DNA of 64,000 nt from DATFDN01 sp963762525 (GCA_963762525.1 CAVXKT010000004.1:186001-250000), one strand, 5' to 3'. Counted from the stretch's first letter, positions 36,918 to 45,966 are shown. The notes: generated from the sequence alone by a model not told the origin. Program-made: numbers and translations.

Positions 36918-37700
36918 TTATGACAGAAACAGCCGCACCTCGGGTAATGGCGGAAAGGCCACGCTCACCGGCCCGGGGCCGTCGAGCCAAATCGGCGGCG
37001 TCACGCTGCCCAGCATCACCACTTGCCCGGCGCGCAGCCCGCCGAAGGCGCGCGCGACCTCGGAGCCGGCGAGCCAGGCGAGACATCGCATCGGATCGCC
37101 CAGCAGATCGCCGGCCAAGCCCTCGCCGCGAAGCGCGCCGTCCACGGTGATCCGCCCGCGCAGGCCGATCAGATCGAGCGTGCGCCAATCCGCCGCCGCG
37201 TCGCCGAGCACGGCGGCGGCATGGAACACCTGATCGGCAATCAGCGTCGGGACCCCGAGCGCCGCCAGGTCGCCATAGCGGTTCTCCACCACTTCGATCG
37301 CCGCCATCAGGCTGCCGACCGCCTCGGCGGCGCCGGCGGGCGTGCAGTCGGCGGGCGGCAGGTCGCGCGCCAGCCGCACCGCGACCTCGCACTCCACCCC
37401 GGGGCGCAGGTAATCGGCGTGGCGCAGCGTAACGCCGCTCGCGTGCAGCCCGGGGGCGGCCATGAAACCGGCGGCCGGCCCGGACAGCCCCAGATAGCGC
37501 TGCATGGTGGCGGCGGTGGCGCCGATCTTGAACCCCGCCGGCGGGTCGGCACCCAGGCGCCGCGCCAGCGCCAGCTGCGCCATCGCGCCCTCCGCCTCGG
37601 TGCGCGGTGCCATCGCCGGATCGAGCCGCTCGAGCCGCAAACGGTCGCGGCGCGTTGCCAGCAACGCGAGGGCGGTCCGGTCGGCGTCGAACCCGCTCAT
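36918..37700 (-). CDS. 2-keto-4-pentenoate hydratase family protein
   Basis: This 260-residue protein has the fumarylacetoacetase-like hydratase fold of MhpD-type enzymes, which add water to 2-hydroxypenta-2,4-dienoate in meta-cleavage pathways. GFKIGATAATMQRYLGLSGP, YLRPGVECEVAVRLARDLPP and AAIEVVENRYGDLAALGVPT (metal-binding Glu set) are typical. No other meta-pathway genes are nearby, so the real substrate is uncertain. It overlaps the stop of rlmB upstream by 4 bp. Confidence 0.85.
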   Translation of the reverse strand: MSGFDADRTALALLATRRDRLRLERLDPAMAPRTEAEGAMAQLALARRLGADPPAGFKIGATAATMQRYLGLSGPAAGFMAAPGLHASGVTLRHADYLRPGVECEVAVRLARDLPPADCTPAGAAEAVGSLMAAIEVVENRYGDLAALGVPTLIADQVFHAAAVLGDAAADWRTLDLIGLRGRITVDGALRGEGLAGDLLGDPMRCLAWLAGSEVARAFGGLRAGQVVMLGSVTPPIWLDGPGPVSVAFPPLPEVRLFLS

Positions 37701-38569
37701 GCTTGCCTCGACAGTTCATAGAGAGCCACCGCCGCGGCGGCGGCGACGTTCAGGCTTTCCATGGCGCCCCGCATGGCGAGCGCGGCCACCTCGTCGCAGG
37801 TCTCCCGGGTCAGCCGCCGCAGCCCGGTGCCCTCGGCACCGAGCACCAGGGCGACGCGCCGTCCGGCAAGCGCCGGCCCCGACAGCGCCGCCGGTCCGGC
37901 GGCGTCAAGCCCGACCACCCACAGGTTCGCCGCCTTCAGCGCCACCAAGGTGCGGGCGATATTGACCGCCCGCAGCAACGGGATGCTCTCCAAAGCGCCC
38001 GATGCAGCCTTGGCAAGGGCGCCCGTCTCCTCCGGCGCGTTGCGCTCCTGGGTGATGACGGCGGCGGCGGCGAAGGCGGCGGCGGCACGCAGAATGGCGC
38101 CGATGTTGCGCGGATCGGTCACTTGATCCAGCACCACGACCGGGCCGGGCCGGCTCAGTGCGGCGGCCAGCGCGGGCGTCGGCAGCGGATCGGCGAGCAG
38201 CGCCATTCCCTGATGCGCAATGTCGCGACCGAGGAGCTGATCGAGCCGACCGCGATCGACCGTCTCCGGAGCGATCGCCCAGGGCTGGGGCAAATGTTCG
38301 GCGAGCGTCCGGCCAGCTTCCTCGGTGAGCAACAGCCGGCGCAGCCGGCGTGCCGAATTGGCCAGCGCGGCGGCGACAGCGTGCGTGCCGTAGAGCCAGA
38401 GCGTGCCGCGCGGCACCTCCGGCGAGCGCGGCGGCGGTTGCGGGCGGAAATGGCGCGGCGCCGCGCTCCTCGCCGCGGCGGTCGGGGCGAGCCGAACCGC
38501 GTGGCGGACCACCCGGTCCGCGAGGCGGTCCGCCCGGTCCGCCCGGTCCGCCCCGGGGCCGGTGGTCAT
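37697..38569 (-). CDS. rlmB: 23S rRNA (guanosine-2'-O)-methyltransferase RlmB (TrmH family)
   Basis: This 290-residue SPOUT methyltransferase should methylate the 2'-O of a 23S rRNA guanosine, G2251 in E. coli numbering. GTLWLYGTHAVAAALANSAR is the substrate-binding N-domain start. The three SPOUT motifs are VVVLDQVTDPRNIGAILRAA, RVALVLGAEGTGLRRLTRET and MRGAMESLNVAAAAAVALYE. Residues about 5-17 (ADRADRADRLADR) come from a 9-bp tandem repeat. The 55-residue N-terminal extension is basic and disordered. Confidence 0.93.
   Translation of the reverse strand: MTTGPGADRADRADRLADRVVRHAVRLAPTAAARSAAPRHFRPQPPPRSPEVPRGTLWLYGTHAVAAALANSARRLRRLLLTEEAGRTLAEHLPQPWAIAPETVDRGRLDQLLGRDIAHQGMALLADPLPTPALAAALSRPGPVVVLDQVTDPRNIGAILRAAAAFAAAAVITQERNAPEETGALAKAASGALESIPLLRAVNIARTLVALKAANLWVVGLDAAGPAALSGPALAGRRVALVLGAEGTGLRRLTRETCDEVAALAMRGAMESLNVAAAAAVALYELSRQA
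38514..38556. repeat. Short 9-bp tandem repeat in rlmB 5' end
   Basis: Imperfect copies of a gtccgcccg unit lie in frame within the start of rlmB and encode the ADRADRADRLADR stretch. Because the unit is a multiple of three, copy-number change would alter only the length of a disordered leader. Confidence 0.6.
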
Positions 38570-38626
38570 GCGGCGGCTTCATGCCGGCAGGCTAGCGCGT
38601 GTAATCGGTCGCGCCAACGCGGCGGC

Positions 38627-39388
38627 TCACGCGCCGCCGGTGCAGACGAAATGCGGGTTCTCCCAGCCCGGCTTGGCATAGCGAAGCGGCTCGCCCGCGA
38701 GCGTCGCGACGCGGCCGCCGGCCGCTTCCAGCAACGCCTGCGGGGCCGCCGTATCCCACTCCATCGTGCGGCCGAAGCGCGGATAGAGATCGGCCACGCC
38801 CTCGGCCAAGCGGCAGAATTTCACCGCGGAGCCGAATTGCACCACCCGGGCGACCCGACGCCCCTCCAGGAATGCGGAAAGCCGCGCATCGTCGGCGTGA
38901 TAGCGGCTGGCGAGAACCACGAGCCCATCGGCCGGCGGAGTCCGCGCGTGCACGGGGCGCTCGCCGTCGCGCGTGCGCTTCCAGGCGCCGCGACCGACGA
39001 TGCCGCCGAACATCTCGCCGAGCGCCGGCACGCCGACCACGCCGAGCAACGGGCGGCCCTCGCGCACCAATCCGATATTGACCGCGAACTCGTCATGTCC
39101 GGCGGCGAATTCGCGCGTGCCGTCGAGCGGGTCCACCAGCCAGAATTGCCGGCCCGGCGCGGTGACGCGGCCCCCCGAGACCTCCTCCTCGGCGATCACC
39201 GGGATGTCCGGCGCGGCTTCGCGCAGGCCGGCGACGATGATCGCCTCGGCCGCCGTATCGGCGACCGTCACCGGCGAGCGATCGGTTTTGCGCTGCACTT
39301 CGAAGCCGCGGGCGCGCACCGCCAGAATGGCGCGGGCGGCCGAAGCCGCCAGCGTCGCCGCGAGTTCCAGAAGCTCGTCATCGGTCAT
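38627..39388 (-). CDS. cysQ: 3'(2'),5'-bisphosphate nucleotidase CysQ
   Basis: This 253-residue member of the inositol-monophosphatase superfamily should dephosphorylate PAP formed in sulfate assimilation. The metal site is seen in PVIAEEEVSGG, WLVDPLDGTREFAAG and MEWDTAAPQALLEAAGG. VKFCRLAEGVADLYPRFGRT is typical of CysQ rather than SuhB or HisN. It acts in the cytosol. It lies downstream of an unlinked region and 57 bp before rlmB on the same strand. Confidence 0.92.
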   Translation of the reverse strand: MTDDELLELAATLAASAARAILAVRARGFEVQRKTDRSPVTVADTAAEAIIVAGLREAAPDIPVIAEEEVSGGRVTAPGRQFWLVDPLDGTREFAAGHDEFAVNIGLVREGRPLLGVVGVPALGEMFGGIVGRGAWKRTRDGERPVHARTPPADGLVVLASRYHADDARLSAFLEGRRVARVVQFGSAVKFCRLAEGVADLYPRFGRTMEWDTAAPQALLEAAGGRVATLAGEPLRYAKPGWENPHFVCTGGA

Positions 39389-39557
39389 GGCGCGTGATAG
39401 CGGGCGGTCGAGCCTGCGGCAACGCGGGCCTCGGCAACCCCGGCCCGGGCAACCATTGCCTTAGAGACTTCCGCGCAGAGACTTCCCCGCGCCGCCGACC
39501 GCCGCTTGACGGCGAATTTGTCCGCTCTCACCTTGGGCAAGGCAGCGGAGAGGCGAC

Positions 39558-39929
39558 ATGCAGAAAAGCCGGGCTGACGAGACGATGTCCGAGCTCAAAG
39601 CCGGTGAGTCCGGCGCGACGGACGCAACCCGCGGCGGGCGCGTCGGCAACTCGATGTCGATGGCACGCGGCATGGTGGCCGATACCATCGTGGCCGTTGG
39701 CGACACCATGAGCACGATGATCCACACCGCCGGCGACGTGGGGGGCGAGGCGATCCACACTGTTGGCGGTCTTGGCCGCGCCGCCGTCGATGAGGCCGGC
39801 GGCCTGCTGACCGGCATCGCCGGCGGGCTTCGGAACACGATGAACGCCTTGTTCGTGCGCGCGTCCGCGCCATCGGATGCGTCTTCAAACACGGCGGCGA
39901 GCCGGGAGCACGGATCGAAGGAATCGTAA
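39558..39929 (+). CDS. Hypothetical protein with Gly/Ala-rich repeat-like segments
   Basis: This 123-residue protein has a GGAGAGG ribosome site just before its ATG. I do not recognise a family. The middle has repeated amphipathic stretches (MVADTIVAVGDTMSTMIHTA, GDVGGEAIHTVGGLGRAAVD, EAGGLLTGIAGGLRNTMNAL) that could form helices lying on a membrane. The C-terminus ASREHGSKES also appears as an orphan tail at 27588-27629. The function is unknown. Confidence 0.55.
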   Translation: MQKSRADETMSELKAGESGATDATRGGRVGNSMSMARGMVADTIVAVGDTMSTMIHTAGDVGGEAIHTVGGLGRAAVDEAGGLLTGIAGGLRNTMNALFVRASAPSDASSNTAASREHGSKES

Positions 39930-40041
39930 ATCGGGTGGCGTTTGCCCGAGAGCCGGCGGGGAACGCGCGGGTTTTCAAATAACCGGCTCCGCCGGGCGCG
40001 GGCTTCGCAGCATCACCGCGTAGGGAAGCAGAATTGCCAGC
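39900..40041. repeat. Repeat locus 2: segments shared with 27588-27725
   Basis: This stretch contains the end of the 123-residue gene (ASREHGSKES, stop). A plus-strand reading EPAGNARVFK with a stop at about 39980 follows. It also carries the C-terminal codons of the MFS gene on the minus strand. The same two segments occur at 27.6 kb with their order exchanged. Both copies border gene 3' ends. Confidence 0.65.
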
Positions 40042-41147
40042 GCGAGTGCGGCGGCAAAGAACAGCGGTGTGCGTGCATCGCCGGTGGCGTCGCGCAGAAT
40101 GCCGGCGATCCAGGGCGAGACCGTCATCGCCGCGTACGAGCCGGCACTATACCAGCCGAACACCACCGCTCGCGCAGGTGCCGGCGTCGCCTGTCCGACT
40201 TGGGCCGTGAGCGGCCCCGGCGCGATGGCGAAGGCGAGGCCGAGCGCCAGCAGCACCGCCGACCCGCCTCCCGTCATGGGAACGGCGACCAGCAGCGCCG
40301 CCACCGATGTTGCACCGAGGATCACGGCGGCCCGTCGCCCGAGAAGCTTGTCGGCCAGCAGACCACCGAAGGGAATCGCAATCGCCGGCGTCCACACCGC
40401 GAGGCTTGCGGTCCGCGCTGCGGTCTCGATCGTCTTCCCGGTGGCGACGAAATATCCCGGCAAGAAACCGACGAGAACCGCCAGAACACCGTTCAGCAGC
40501 GACCAGCTCAGCACCGCCGCCGCGACGAAGCCCAGCGGCACGACCGCACGCTCGGCGTCGCTCCGATCGGGCGCGCGTGCGCCCGACCCGGCGAATGGAA
40601 CGAGCAGCATCGCGAGCAGGGCGGGCACGCCCGCCAGCCCAAACGTCGCCCGCCAGCCGAGTGCCGCGGGCACCGGCCCGAGGATTACCAGCGCCAAAGC
40701 GAGTGCGGCGGGCCAGCTTGCGATGATGATCGCCGAGGCGGTCGCGAGCCATGGCCCCGCATAGCGGTCGGTGGTCATCTTGATCAGCAGCATCAGCGCC
40801 GAGACGCCGCCCGTCCCCGCCAGGATGCGCGCCGCCAGAAGCTCCCCGAAGCCGTCCGCGCGGCTTGCGAGCAGCGATCCCAGCGCCACCAGCGCCAACC
40901 CGCCGCACAGCACCGCACGATCGCCGATCCGTCGTGCCAGCAGACCCGCCGGCACGCTGACGATGATGCCGGGCAGGGTGAAGGCGCCCAGCACCAGCCC
41001 CGCTTGCGCATGATCCAAACCGGCGTCGGCGACCAGGCTCGGCATCGCCACGGCGGCGGCCTGGAAGGCGATGCCGGGAGCGAGCCGGATCACGAACAAC
41101 AGGATCAGCGGGATTGCCGATTTCATTCGGGTCATGGCCCGGGGCAT
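39975..41147 (-). CDS. MFS transporter
   Basis: This ~390-residue protein has 12 predicted helices. GIAFQAAAVAMPSLVADAGL, the MFS loop RRIGDRAVLCGG and FGGLLADKLLGRRAAVILGA in the second half mark a typical CynX/NarK-like MFS carrier. The substrate is not predictable. ATG 41147 lies four bases after the stop of the broken ABC gene upstream; MTRMKSA at 41135 or 41126 are alternatives. The C-terminus RSPRPAEPVI lies in a repeat shared with 27.6 kb. Confidence 0.85.
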   Translation of the reverse strand: MPRAMTRMKSAIPLILLFVIRLAPGIAFQAAAVAMPSLVADAGLDHAQAGLVLGAFTLPGIIVSVPAGLLARRIGDRAVLCGGLALVALGSLLASRADGFGELLAARILAGTGGVSALMLLIKMTTDRYAGPWLATASAIIIASWPAALALALVILGPVPAALGWRATFGLAGVPALLAMLLVPFAGSGARAPDRSDAERAVVPLGFVAAAVLSWSLLNGVLAVLVGFLPGYFVATGKTIETAARTASLAVWTPAIAIPFGGLLADKLLGRRAAVILGATSVAALLVAVPMTGGGSAVLLALGLAFAIAPGPLTAQVGQATPAPARAVVFGWYSAGSYAAMTVSPWIAGILRDATGDARTPLFFAAALALAILLPYAVMLRSPRPAEPVI

Positions 41148-41151
41148 CGTT

Positions 41152-41918
41152 TCAAGCCAGATGACAGGCCGCAAGGTGTCCGGGCGCAACCTCGACCAGC
41201 GGCGGCTCCTCGATCGCGCAGCGGGCGAAGGCGTGCGGGCAGCGGTCGCGCAGCCGACAGCCTTGCCGGGCGGCGCGGCCGGCGAGCGCGCCCCTGAAGG
41301 CGACCACGCTCACGTCGTGGGTGACGACGAGTCCGGCCAGATTAAGCTCCGCCGCCAGTCCGCGCAGCGTCTCCAAAATCTGCCGCTGCACGATGACGTC
41401 GAGCGCCGTCACCGGCTCGTCGGCGACGACCAGGCGGGGCCGGAGCGCCAGCGCGAGGGCGATGGCGACGCGCTGGCGCATCCCGCCCGAGAATTGGTGC
41501 GGATAGTCGCCGAGGCGCGCCGGATCGAGGCCGACGGCCCGGAACAACTCGATCGCCCGCGCGTCCGCCGCCTTGCGGGTGAGATTGCCGCGCCGGCAAA
41601 GCACCTCGCGCAACTGATTGCGAATGCGCCACACCGGATCGAGCGAGTTCATCGCACTCTGCGGCACGAACGCGAGCCGGCGCCACAAACCGGCGCGGCG
41701 TTACGCCGGGCTCAGGGTCAGCAGGCCGGTGCGGTCGAACAGGATGCGCGCGGAGACGACGCGCCGTTGCGCGGCAGCACGCCCATGATCGCGCGCGCCA
41801 GGGTGGTCTTGCCGCACCCGGACTCGCCCACCAGCCCGAGCATCGTGCCCGCCGCCACGGTGAGACTGGCGCCATCCACCGCCCGCGCCTCGCCAACCGG
41901 CGTGCGGTAGGCCACCAT
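41152..41918 (-). pseudogene. Broken peptide ABC transporter ATP-binding protein (DppD/OppD-like)
   Basis: The N-terminal part VAYRTPVGEARAVDGASLTV with Walker A GESGCGKTTLARA lies in one frame. FVPQSAMNSLDPVWRIRNQL, GGMRQRVAIALAL and VVADEPVTALDVIVQRQILE lie in another. The first strand is missing. Between VVTHDVSVVAFRGAL and the oligopeptide C-terminal motif CPHAFARC about 40 residues are deleted. No permease or binding-protein genes are nearby. Truncation, a frameshift and a deletion together indicate genuine decay. Confidence 0.8.
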
Positions 41919-41944
41919 GTGAAGGCGGCGAAGCCGCTGCGGGC

Positions 41945-43060
41945 GAATTTGCGAATGGCGTCGGACGGCGTGAAGTTGCACGGAGCAGGCTTCATCGTCT
42001 AACTCACGCAGGCCAACGCGCTCGGCTTGGGCAAGGTGCCCGGGTTGGATGCCCATATCCGTCCCTACCGGAACGGCCGCGACCTCCAGCAGCGATCGCG
42101 CGGCATGTTGGTCATCGACTTGTTCGGGCTGACGGAGCACGAAGTGCGGCGGCGCTTCCCTGCCGTTTATCAGCATGTACTCCTGAGCGTGAAACCCGCG
42201 CGGGACCAGAACAACCCGCGTCTTATCGGGAAAGTTGGTGGGTATTTGGCGAGCCGCGCCGCGATCTGCGGCTGCACTGCATGGCCTTTCCCGCTACATC
42301 GCCACCGTTGATACGGCACGGCACCGAGTTTTCGCCTTCCTTTCCCTGGGCGTGATCGTGTACGACAAAGTGGTTGTCATCGCATCGGATGACGTCTTCC
42401 ATCTGGGCGTCTTGCAAAGCGGCCTGCACGTCAATTGGATGCTGGCCCAAGGCAACTGGTTAGGTGTGGGCAACGACCCCGTTTACGCCAAGACCCAGTG
42501 CTTCGACCCGTTCCCGTTCCCCGATCCCTCACCGACCCTGCGTTCCGAGATCGCCGCCATCGCGGAGGAGTTGGACGCCCAGCGCAAGCGCGCATGGCGG
42601 CACACCCGCACCTCACCCTGACGCGCCTCTACAACGTGCTGGCCGCCATTCGCGCGGGCGTTCCCCTCTCGCCCGCCGAGCGCGACATCCACGACGCCGG
42701 CGAGGTGACGATCCTGCGGACGCTGCACGACCGGCTCGATGCCGCCGTGTCCGACGCCTATGGCTGGCCGCGCGACCTCTCCGATGCCGAGATCGTCGCC
42801 CTCAACGCGGTGCGCGTGGCCGAGGAAGCGGCGGGAAAAGTGCGCTGGTTGCGGCCCGCCTACCAGGCGCCGACGCAAGCGGTGCGCGCGCAGCAACCCG
42901 CGCTCGCCGTCGATTCGGCGACGGCGGAATCGGACCGGCGTTGGCCGAAGGACGAGCCCGCCCAATTCGTCGCGCTCCGCGCCGCGTTGCGTGACGGCCC
43001 CATGGCGGCGCCCGAAATCGCCCGCCGCTTCAAGGGGACGCCGCGCGGCGACCGCCTGCC
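41945..43060 (+). pseudogene. Remnant of a type IIL restriction-modification DNA methyltransferase (C-terminal part)
   Basis: Pieces in several frames match the C-terminal half of large class I SAM-dependent DNA methyltransferases of the MmeI/BREX-like group. SDGVKLHGAGFIV is followed by an in-frame stop at 42000. LGKVPGLDAHIRPYRNGRDL and RGMLVIDLFGLTEHEVRRRF come next. After a frame change come HRVFAFLSLGVIVYDKVVVI, FHLGVLQSGLHVNWMLAQG, GVGNDPVYAKTQCFDPFPFP. After another near 42605 come HPHLTLTRLYNVLAAIRAGV, LHDRLDAAVSDAYGWPRDL and VRWLRPAYQAP. The catalytic N-terminal half is absent. Confidence 0.75.
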
Positions 43061-43110
43061 GGGACGGGCCACCGAGTTTGTCTCAAACCAAGCGGTAAAT
43101 CCATTAACTC

Positions 43111-43218
43111 ATTCGTCCTTGCGAGCCGCCGCGCAGCGGCGGCGCGGCAATCCAGGCGTGCAGCACAGTGCGGTGGGCCTGGATTGCTTCCCACCGCTTA
43201 CGCGGTGGTCGCAATGAC
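43111..43218. repeat. Interspersed palindromic repeat, larger copy
   Basis: It begins cgtccttgcgagccgcc, contains a hairpin gccgccgc/gcggcggc and then cggcaatccaggc. The related sequence ctggattgcttcccaccgc and tacgcggtggtcgcaatgacg closes it, so the ends are themselves inverted copies. It resembles the element at 7846-7891. It lies between two broken genes. Confidence 0.55.
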
Positions 43219-43252
43219 GATGAAGAGCGGTCGGCGCAAAGGGCGCCTAGTA

Positions 43253-43533
43253 TCACTCCGGGGCGATCAACTCCAGTCGCGGAAAATAGGTCCGGTAGCG
43301 AGCCGCGTCGCGTCAGCAACGGAAGGGGGCGCGCCTTGCTCCTCCTCGTCGCCGGTAGGCGAGGAAGGACTTGCCCGCGAGAAAGGCGGCCTCAAACGGA
43401 ATCGCCTCGCGGTTGAACGTCGCCTTCGGCAGCGCCCTCTCCAAATCTTCGATCCGCGAAATCACGAACCCCAACCAGCATCCTCGGTCATCACGTCGAG
43501 AATGACGTTGCTGTCGATCAGGACGGCACTCAC
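43253..43533 (-). pseudogene. Internally deleted vapC (PIN toxin) remnant
   Basis: From GTG 43533 the sequence encodes SAVLIDSNVILDVMTEDAGW, a PIN-domain start with the first Asp. It then jumps to the C-terminal part: ISRIEDLE, FNREAIPFEAAFLAGKSFLA, YRRRGGAR and RTYFPRLELIAPE followed by a stop, spread over more than one frame. About 30 middle residues and the phase are lost. The GTG overlaps the TGA of the vapB remnant (GTGA). Confidence 0.7.
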
Positions 43534-43643
43534 TCGCCGCGGGTCAGGGCCATGATCGCATCGGTGCTCATGGCGACATCTCCGCGTCCCCGGCGGCCGC
43601 AGCCAAGCGTCACCTTGTCGCAGATGGTTGCGGCGTCGTTCAT
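43530..43643 (-). pseudogene. Shortened vapB antitoxin remnant
   Basis: This 37-codon reading starts at ATG 43643 (overlapping the M28 peptidase stop) and ends MSTDAIMALTRGE. That is the usual C-terminal peptide of AbrB-type antitoxins paired with this VapC group. The DNA-binding middle is missing, leaving DAATICDKVTLGCGRRGRGD. It is probably non-functional, together with the adjacent vapC remnant. Confidence 0.55.
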
Positions 43644-45313
43644 CGGGTGGCCGCGTCCACCAGCGCGTTGGCTTCGCACAAGGCGTGCGCCAGCCGGTTG
43701 CGGGCACGCCGCGCGCCCGCGGCCCGGAAGCGGGCGGCATCGGAACCCGGAGCCGCCGCGGCCAATTCTTGCACCGCCGCGAGCGCCGGCCAGGGCGGTT
43801 GCGGCAACGCCGGATCATGGGTGAAGCGATCGCCGGTGAGCGTGTGCAGCGGCACCAGCAGGCGCGAGAGGCGCAGCAGCGCCGCATTGGCCCGATCCGC
43901 GTCCAGCTGCCGGAGCGCCGCCGATTTATCGGCGATCCGACGCGCGGCGTCGCTCAGCTCGCTGAGCCCGATGCCATGAGGCTCGCCGCCGATTTCGTCG
44001 AGCGCCGCCGCAAGCTGGTTCCCCCAGGCGGTGTAGTCGAGCGGGGCAACCCGATCGGCGAGCAGCCGCCACAGCACGTGCATGAAGACGCGGGTGTCGC
44101 GCACCAGATTGGCCTCGTCGATCTTGTCGAGCGTGTCCTCCGGCGTGTGCCACCACCAGCCGAGGCGGTTGCGCAGCTTCACCGGCCCCGGCGGCTGTTC
44201 GCTCAGGCTGCCGAGCATCGACGGCAATCCGACGCCCCAGAATGATTGATCGGAGGAGCGGTCCATCGGCCGCCCGACATGGCGAGCGCCGGCCTGGACG
44301 TGCAGCGCCTCGGCCGCGAGCGGGGCCAGTTGCGGCATGGCGGCGCCGTTCGCCAGCACGGTGGCGCCGATGCCCCCCGTGGAGTCGACGTTCACATGGG
44401 CGACGCAGCGCCGATCCAGCTCGGTCCAATACTCATCGGCGTACCAGGCGGAACCGGAGTAGCGCCCATGCGAATGCCCCGACCAGAAGCACAGGCGGAG
44501 TCCGCGTTGCAGATCGCCGCGATGAAGGGCCGCGAGTCGTGCGACCTCCAGCATGGTGGCGTTCGCGCCGCCATTGTCCATGACGCCGTAGTACCAGGTG
44601 TCATGATGGCCCGAGAACAGCACGAACGGCGCGTCGGCCGGCGCGTTCGGCGGATCGAGCTCGGCCACCAGGATCGGCGTCGGACGCCAGCCGGTGTCCA
44701 CCTCGGCGTGCAGAACGACGCGCGGGCGCTCACCGCGCGCCAGCGCCGCACGCAGACGGGCGCCGTCCTCCAGGGCGATCGAATTGACGACGGTGCCGGG
44801 GAGTTCGGCCCTGAGGTCGGCCGTCGGGCTGCCCCATACCGGGGAGACGCACATCTCGTGGATGTGCTCGTGCGGGCTGATGTGGAGTTGCCCGACGGCG
44901 CCGGCGAGGGTGGCGCGGCGGGAAACGGCGGGGCTCGCAATTCCCTCGACGAGCACGATGCGTCCGCGCACGTCGCGGGCGGCGAAATCCGCCTCCGTTC
45001 CCTCGTTGAGGTAAACTACTTCGCCGTTCAGCCCGCCTTCCGACGACGGGCGGGAGAAGCTGTGCGTGATGCTGCGCGGCGCCGTCGCGTCGATCTCGAC
45101 GCGCGAACGCCCCGGCAGGCTGATATAGGCGTCGTGCATCAAGACGCTGGTGCTGAGCCCGTAGCCGTCGAGCGCGCGCTGCACGTAGCGCAAGCTGGTC
45201 ATCTCGTCGGGCGTGCCGGAGAGCTTGGTCCAGCGGGCAAATTCGCGCATGTGCGCCATCAGCACGGTGCCGCTCACCTCGGCGCAGACGGCTTCCGGGT
45301 TTGCTTCATTCAT
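43640..45313 (-). CDS. M28 family metallopeptidase with PA domain
   Basis: This 557-residue protein resembles M28 aminopeptidases. LFSGHHDTWYYGVMDNGGAN holds the first metal ligands (His, Asp). FWSGHSHGRYSGSAWYADEY and AHVNVDSTGGIGA follow. Residues about 95-190 look like a PA (protease-associated) insert, with GEVVYLNEGTEADFAARDVR. No signal peptide is seen, so it is probably cytosolic. It could hydrolyse peptides or N-blocked amino acids; the substrate is unknown. The stop overlaps the start of a vapB remnant. Confidence 0.87.
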   Translation of the reverse strand: MNEANPEAVCAEVSGTVLMAHMREFARWTKLSGTPDEMTSLRYVQRALDGYGLSTSVLMHDAYISLPGRSRVEIDATAPRSITHSFSRPSSEGGLNGEVVYLNEGTEADFAARDVRGRIVLVEGIASPAVSRRATLAGAVGQLHISPHEHIHEMCVSPVWGSPTADLRAELPGTVVNSIALEDGARLRAALARGERPRVVLHAEVDTGWRPTPILVAELDPPNAPADAPFVLFSGHHDTWYYGVMDNGGANATMLEVARLAALHRGDLQRGLRLCFWSGHSHGRYSGSAWYADEYWTELDRRCVAHVNVDSTGGIGATVLANGAAMPQLAPLAAEALHVQAGARHVGRPMDRSSDQSFWGVGLPSMLGSLSEQPPGPVKLRNRLGWWWHTPEDTLDKIDEANLVRDTRVFMHVLWRLLADRVAPLDYTAWGNQLAAALDEIGGEPHGIGLSELSDAARRIADKSAALRQLDADRANAALLRLSRLLVPLHTLTGDRFTHDPALPQPPWPALAAVQELAAAAPGSDAARFRAAGARRARNRLAHALCEANALVDAATR

Positions 45314-45462
45314 CGGCCGGACCCTCCATCCCCGAGCCGATGGTGGCGAGATTCCGCGCCTATTGCCATCCCGGCGGTCGGCCCGGCGCGCAGGGCGAGG
45401 CGGACCGCCCGGCAGTCGCTCCTGCCTCGGCCACGATACCGTGAACTATGAAGGGAGCGGCG

Positions 45463-45924
45463 TTACCTCGGGCGGGCATCCAGCGCCGATTGCAGGATCC
45501 GTGCTGCCGCCATGCGGTCGGCCAAGGCCGCGCGCCGGGCACGACTGACATCCGCCGCGAGCAGCAAGCGAGTAACCTCGGCGGTTGTCTCGCGCTCGTC
45601 CCAGAGCGCCGCCGGCAGGCCGGCGGCCTCCGCAAGCGCGTTCGCCCAATCCCGCGCCGACTGCGCCGCCGGGCCGATCGTGCCGTCCATCGACAGCGGC
45701 CAGCCCACCACCAGCCCGCCGGCGCCCTCGCGCACCGCGATCGCCGCCACCTCGGCGGCATTCGTGCGCAGCTTGCCCCGCCGCAACGTTCCGTAGGGGC
45801 TGGCCAGCATCAAGCCCACGTCTGATAGCGCCAGGCCGATCCGCCTCGCCCCGGGGTCGATCCCGATCAGCCGGGCGCCGGGTCGAAGCTGCGCGCGCAA
45901 ATCCGCGAAGTTGAAGAGCGCCAT
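45463..45924 (-). CDS. ruvX: Holliday junction resolvase-like protein RuvX (YqgF)
   Basis: This 153-residue RNase H-fold nuclease acts in 16S rRNA 5'-end maturation and has resolvase-like activity. RLIGIDPGARRIGLALSDVG carries the first Asp. EGAGGLVVGWPLSMDGTIGP and LWDERETTAEVTRLLLAADV follow, with Glu and DR-type motifs near the end (AALADRMAAARILQSALD). ATG 45924 gives MALFNFADLRAQ and leaves 42 bp to divergent gatC. It is a conserved alphaproteobacterial neighbour of gatCAB. Confidence 0.92.
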   Translation of the reverse strand: MALFNFADLRAQLRPGARLIGIDPGARRIGLALSDVGLMLASPYGTLRRGKLRTNAAEVAAIAVREGAGGLVVGWPLSMDGTIGPAAQSARDWANALAEAAGLPAALWDERETTAEVTRLLLAADVSRARRAALADRMAAARILQSALDARPR

Positions 45925-45966
45925 CGCCGCCGTTATATCCCGCAACTTCCCGGAGCTCGAAACCCC

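Noticed and set aside
37607..39397. A 596-codon plus-strand frame
   Set aside because: It is antisense to rlmB and cysQ, both of which have clear family motifs.
42027..42311. A short intact plus-strand gene
   Set aside because: The reading begins mid-domain and ends by a frameshift; it is one piece of the methyltransferase remnant.
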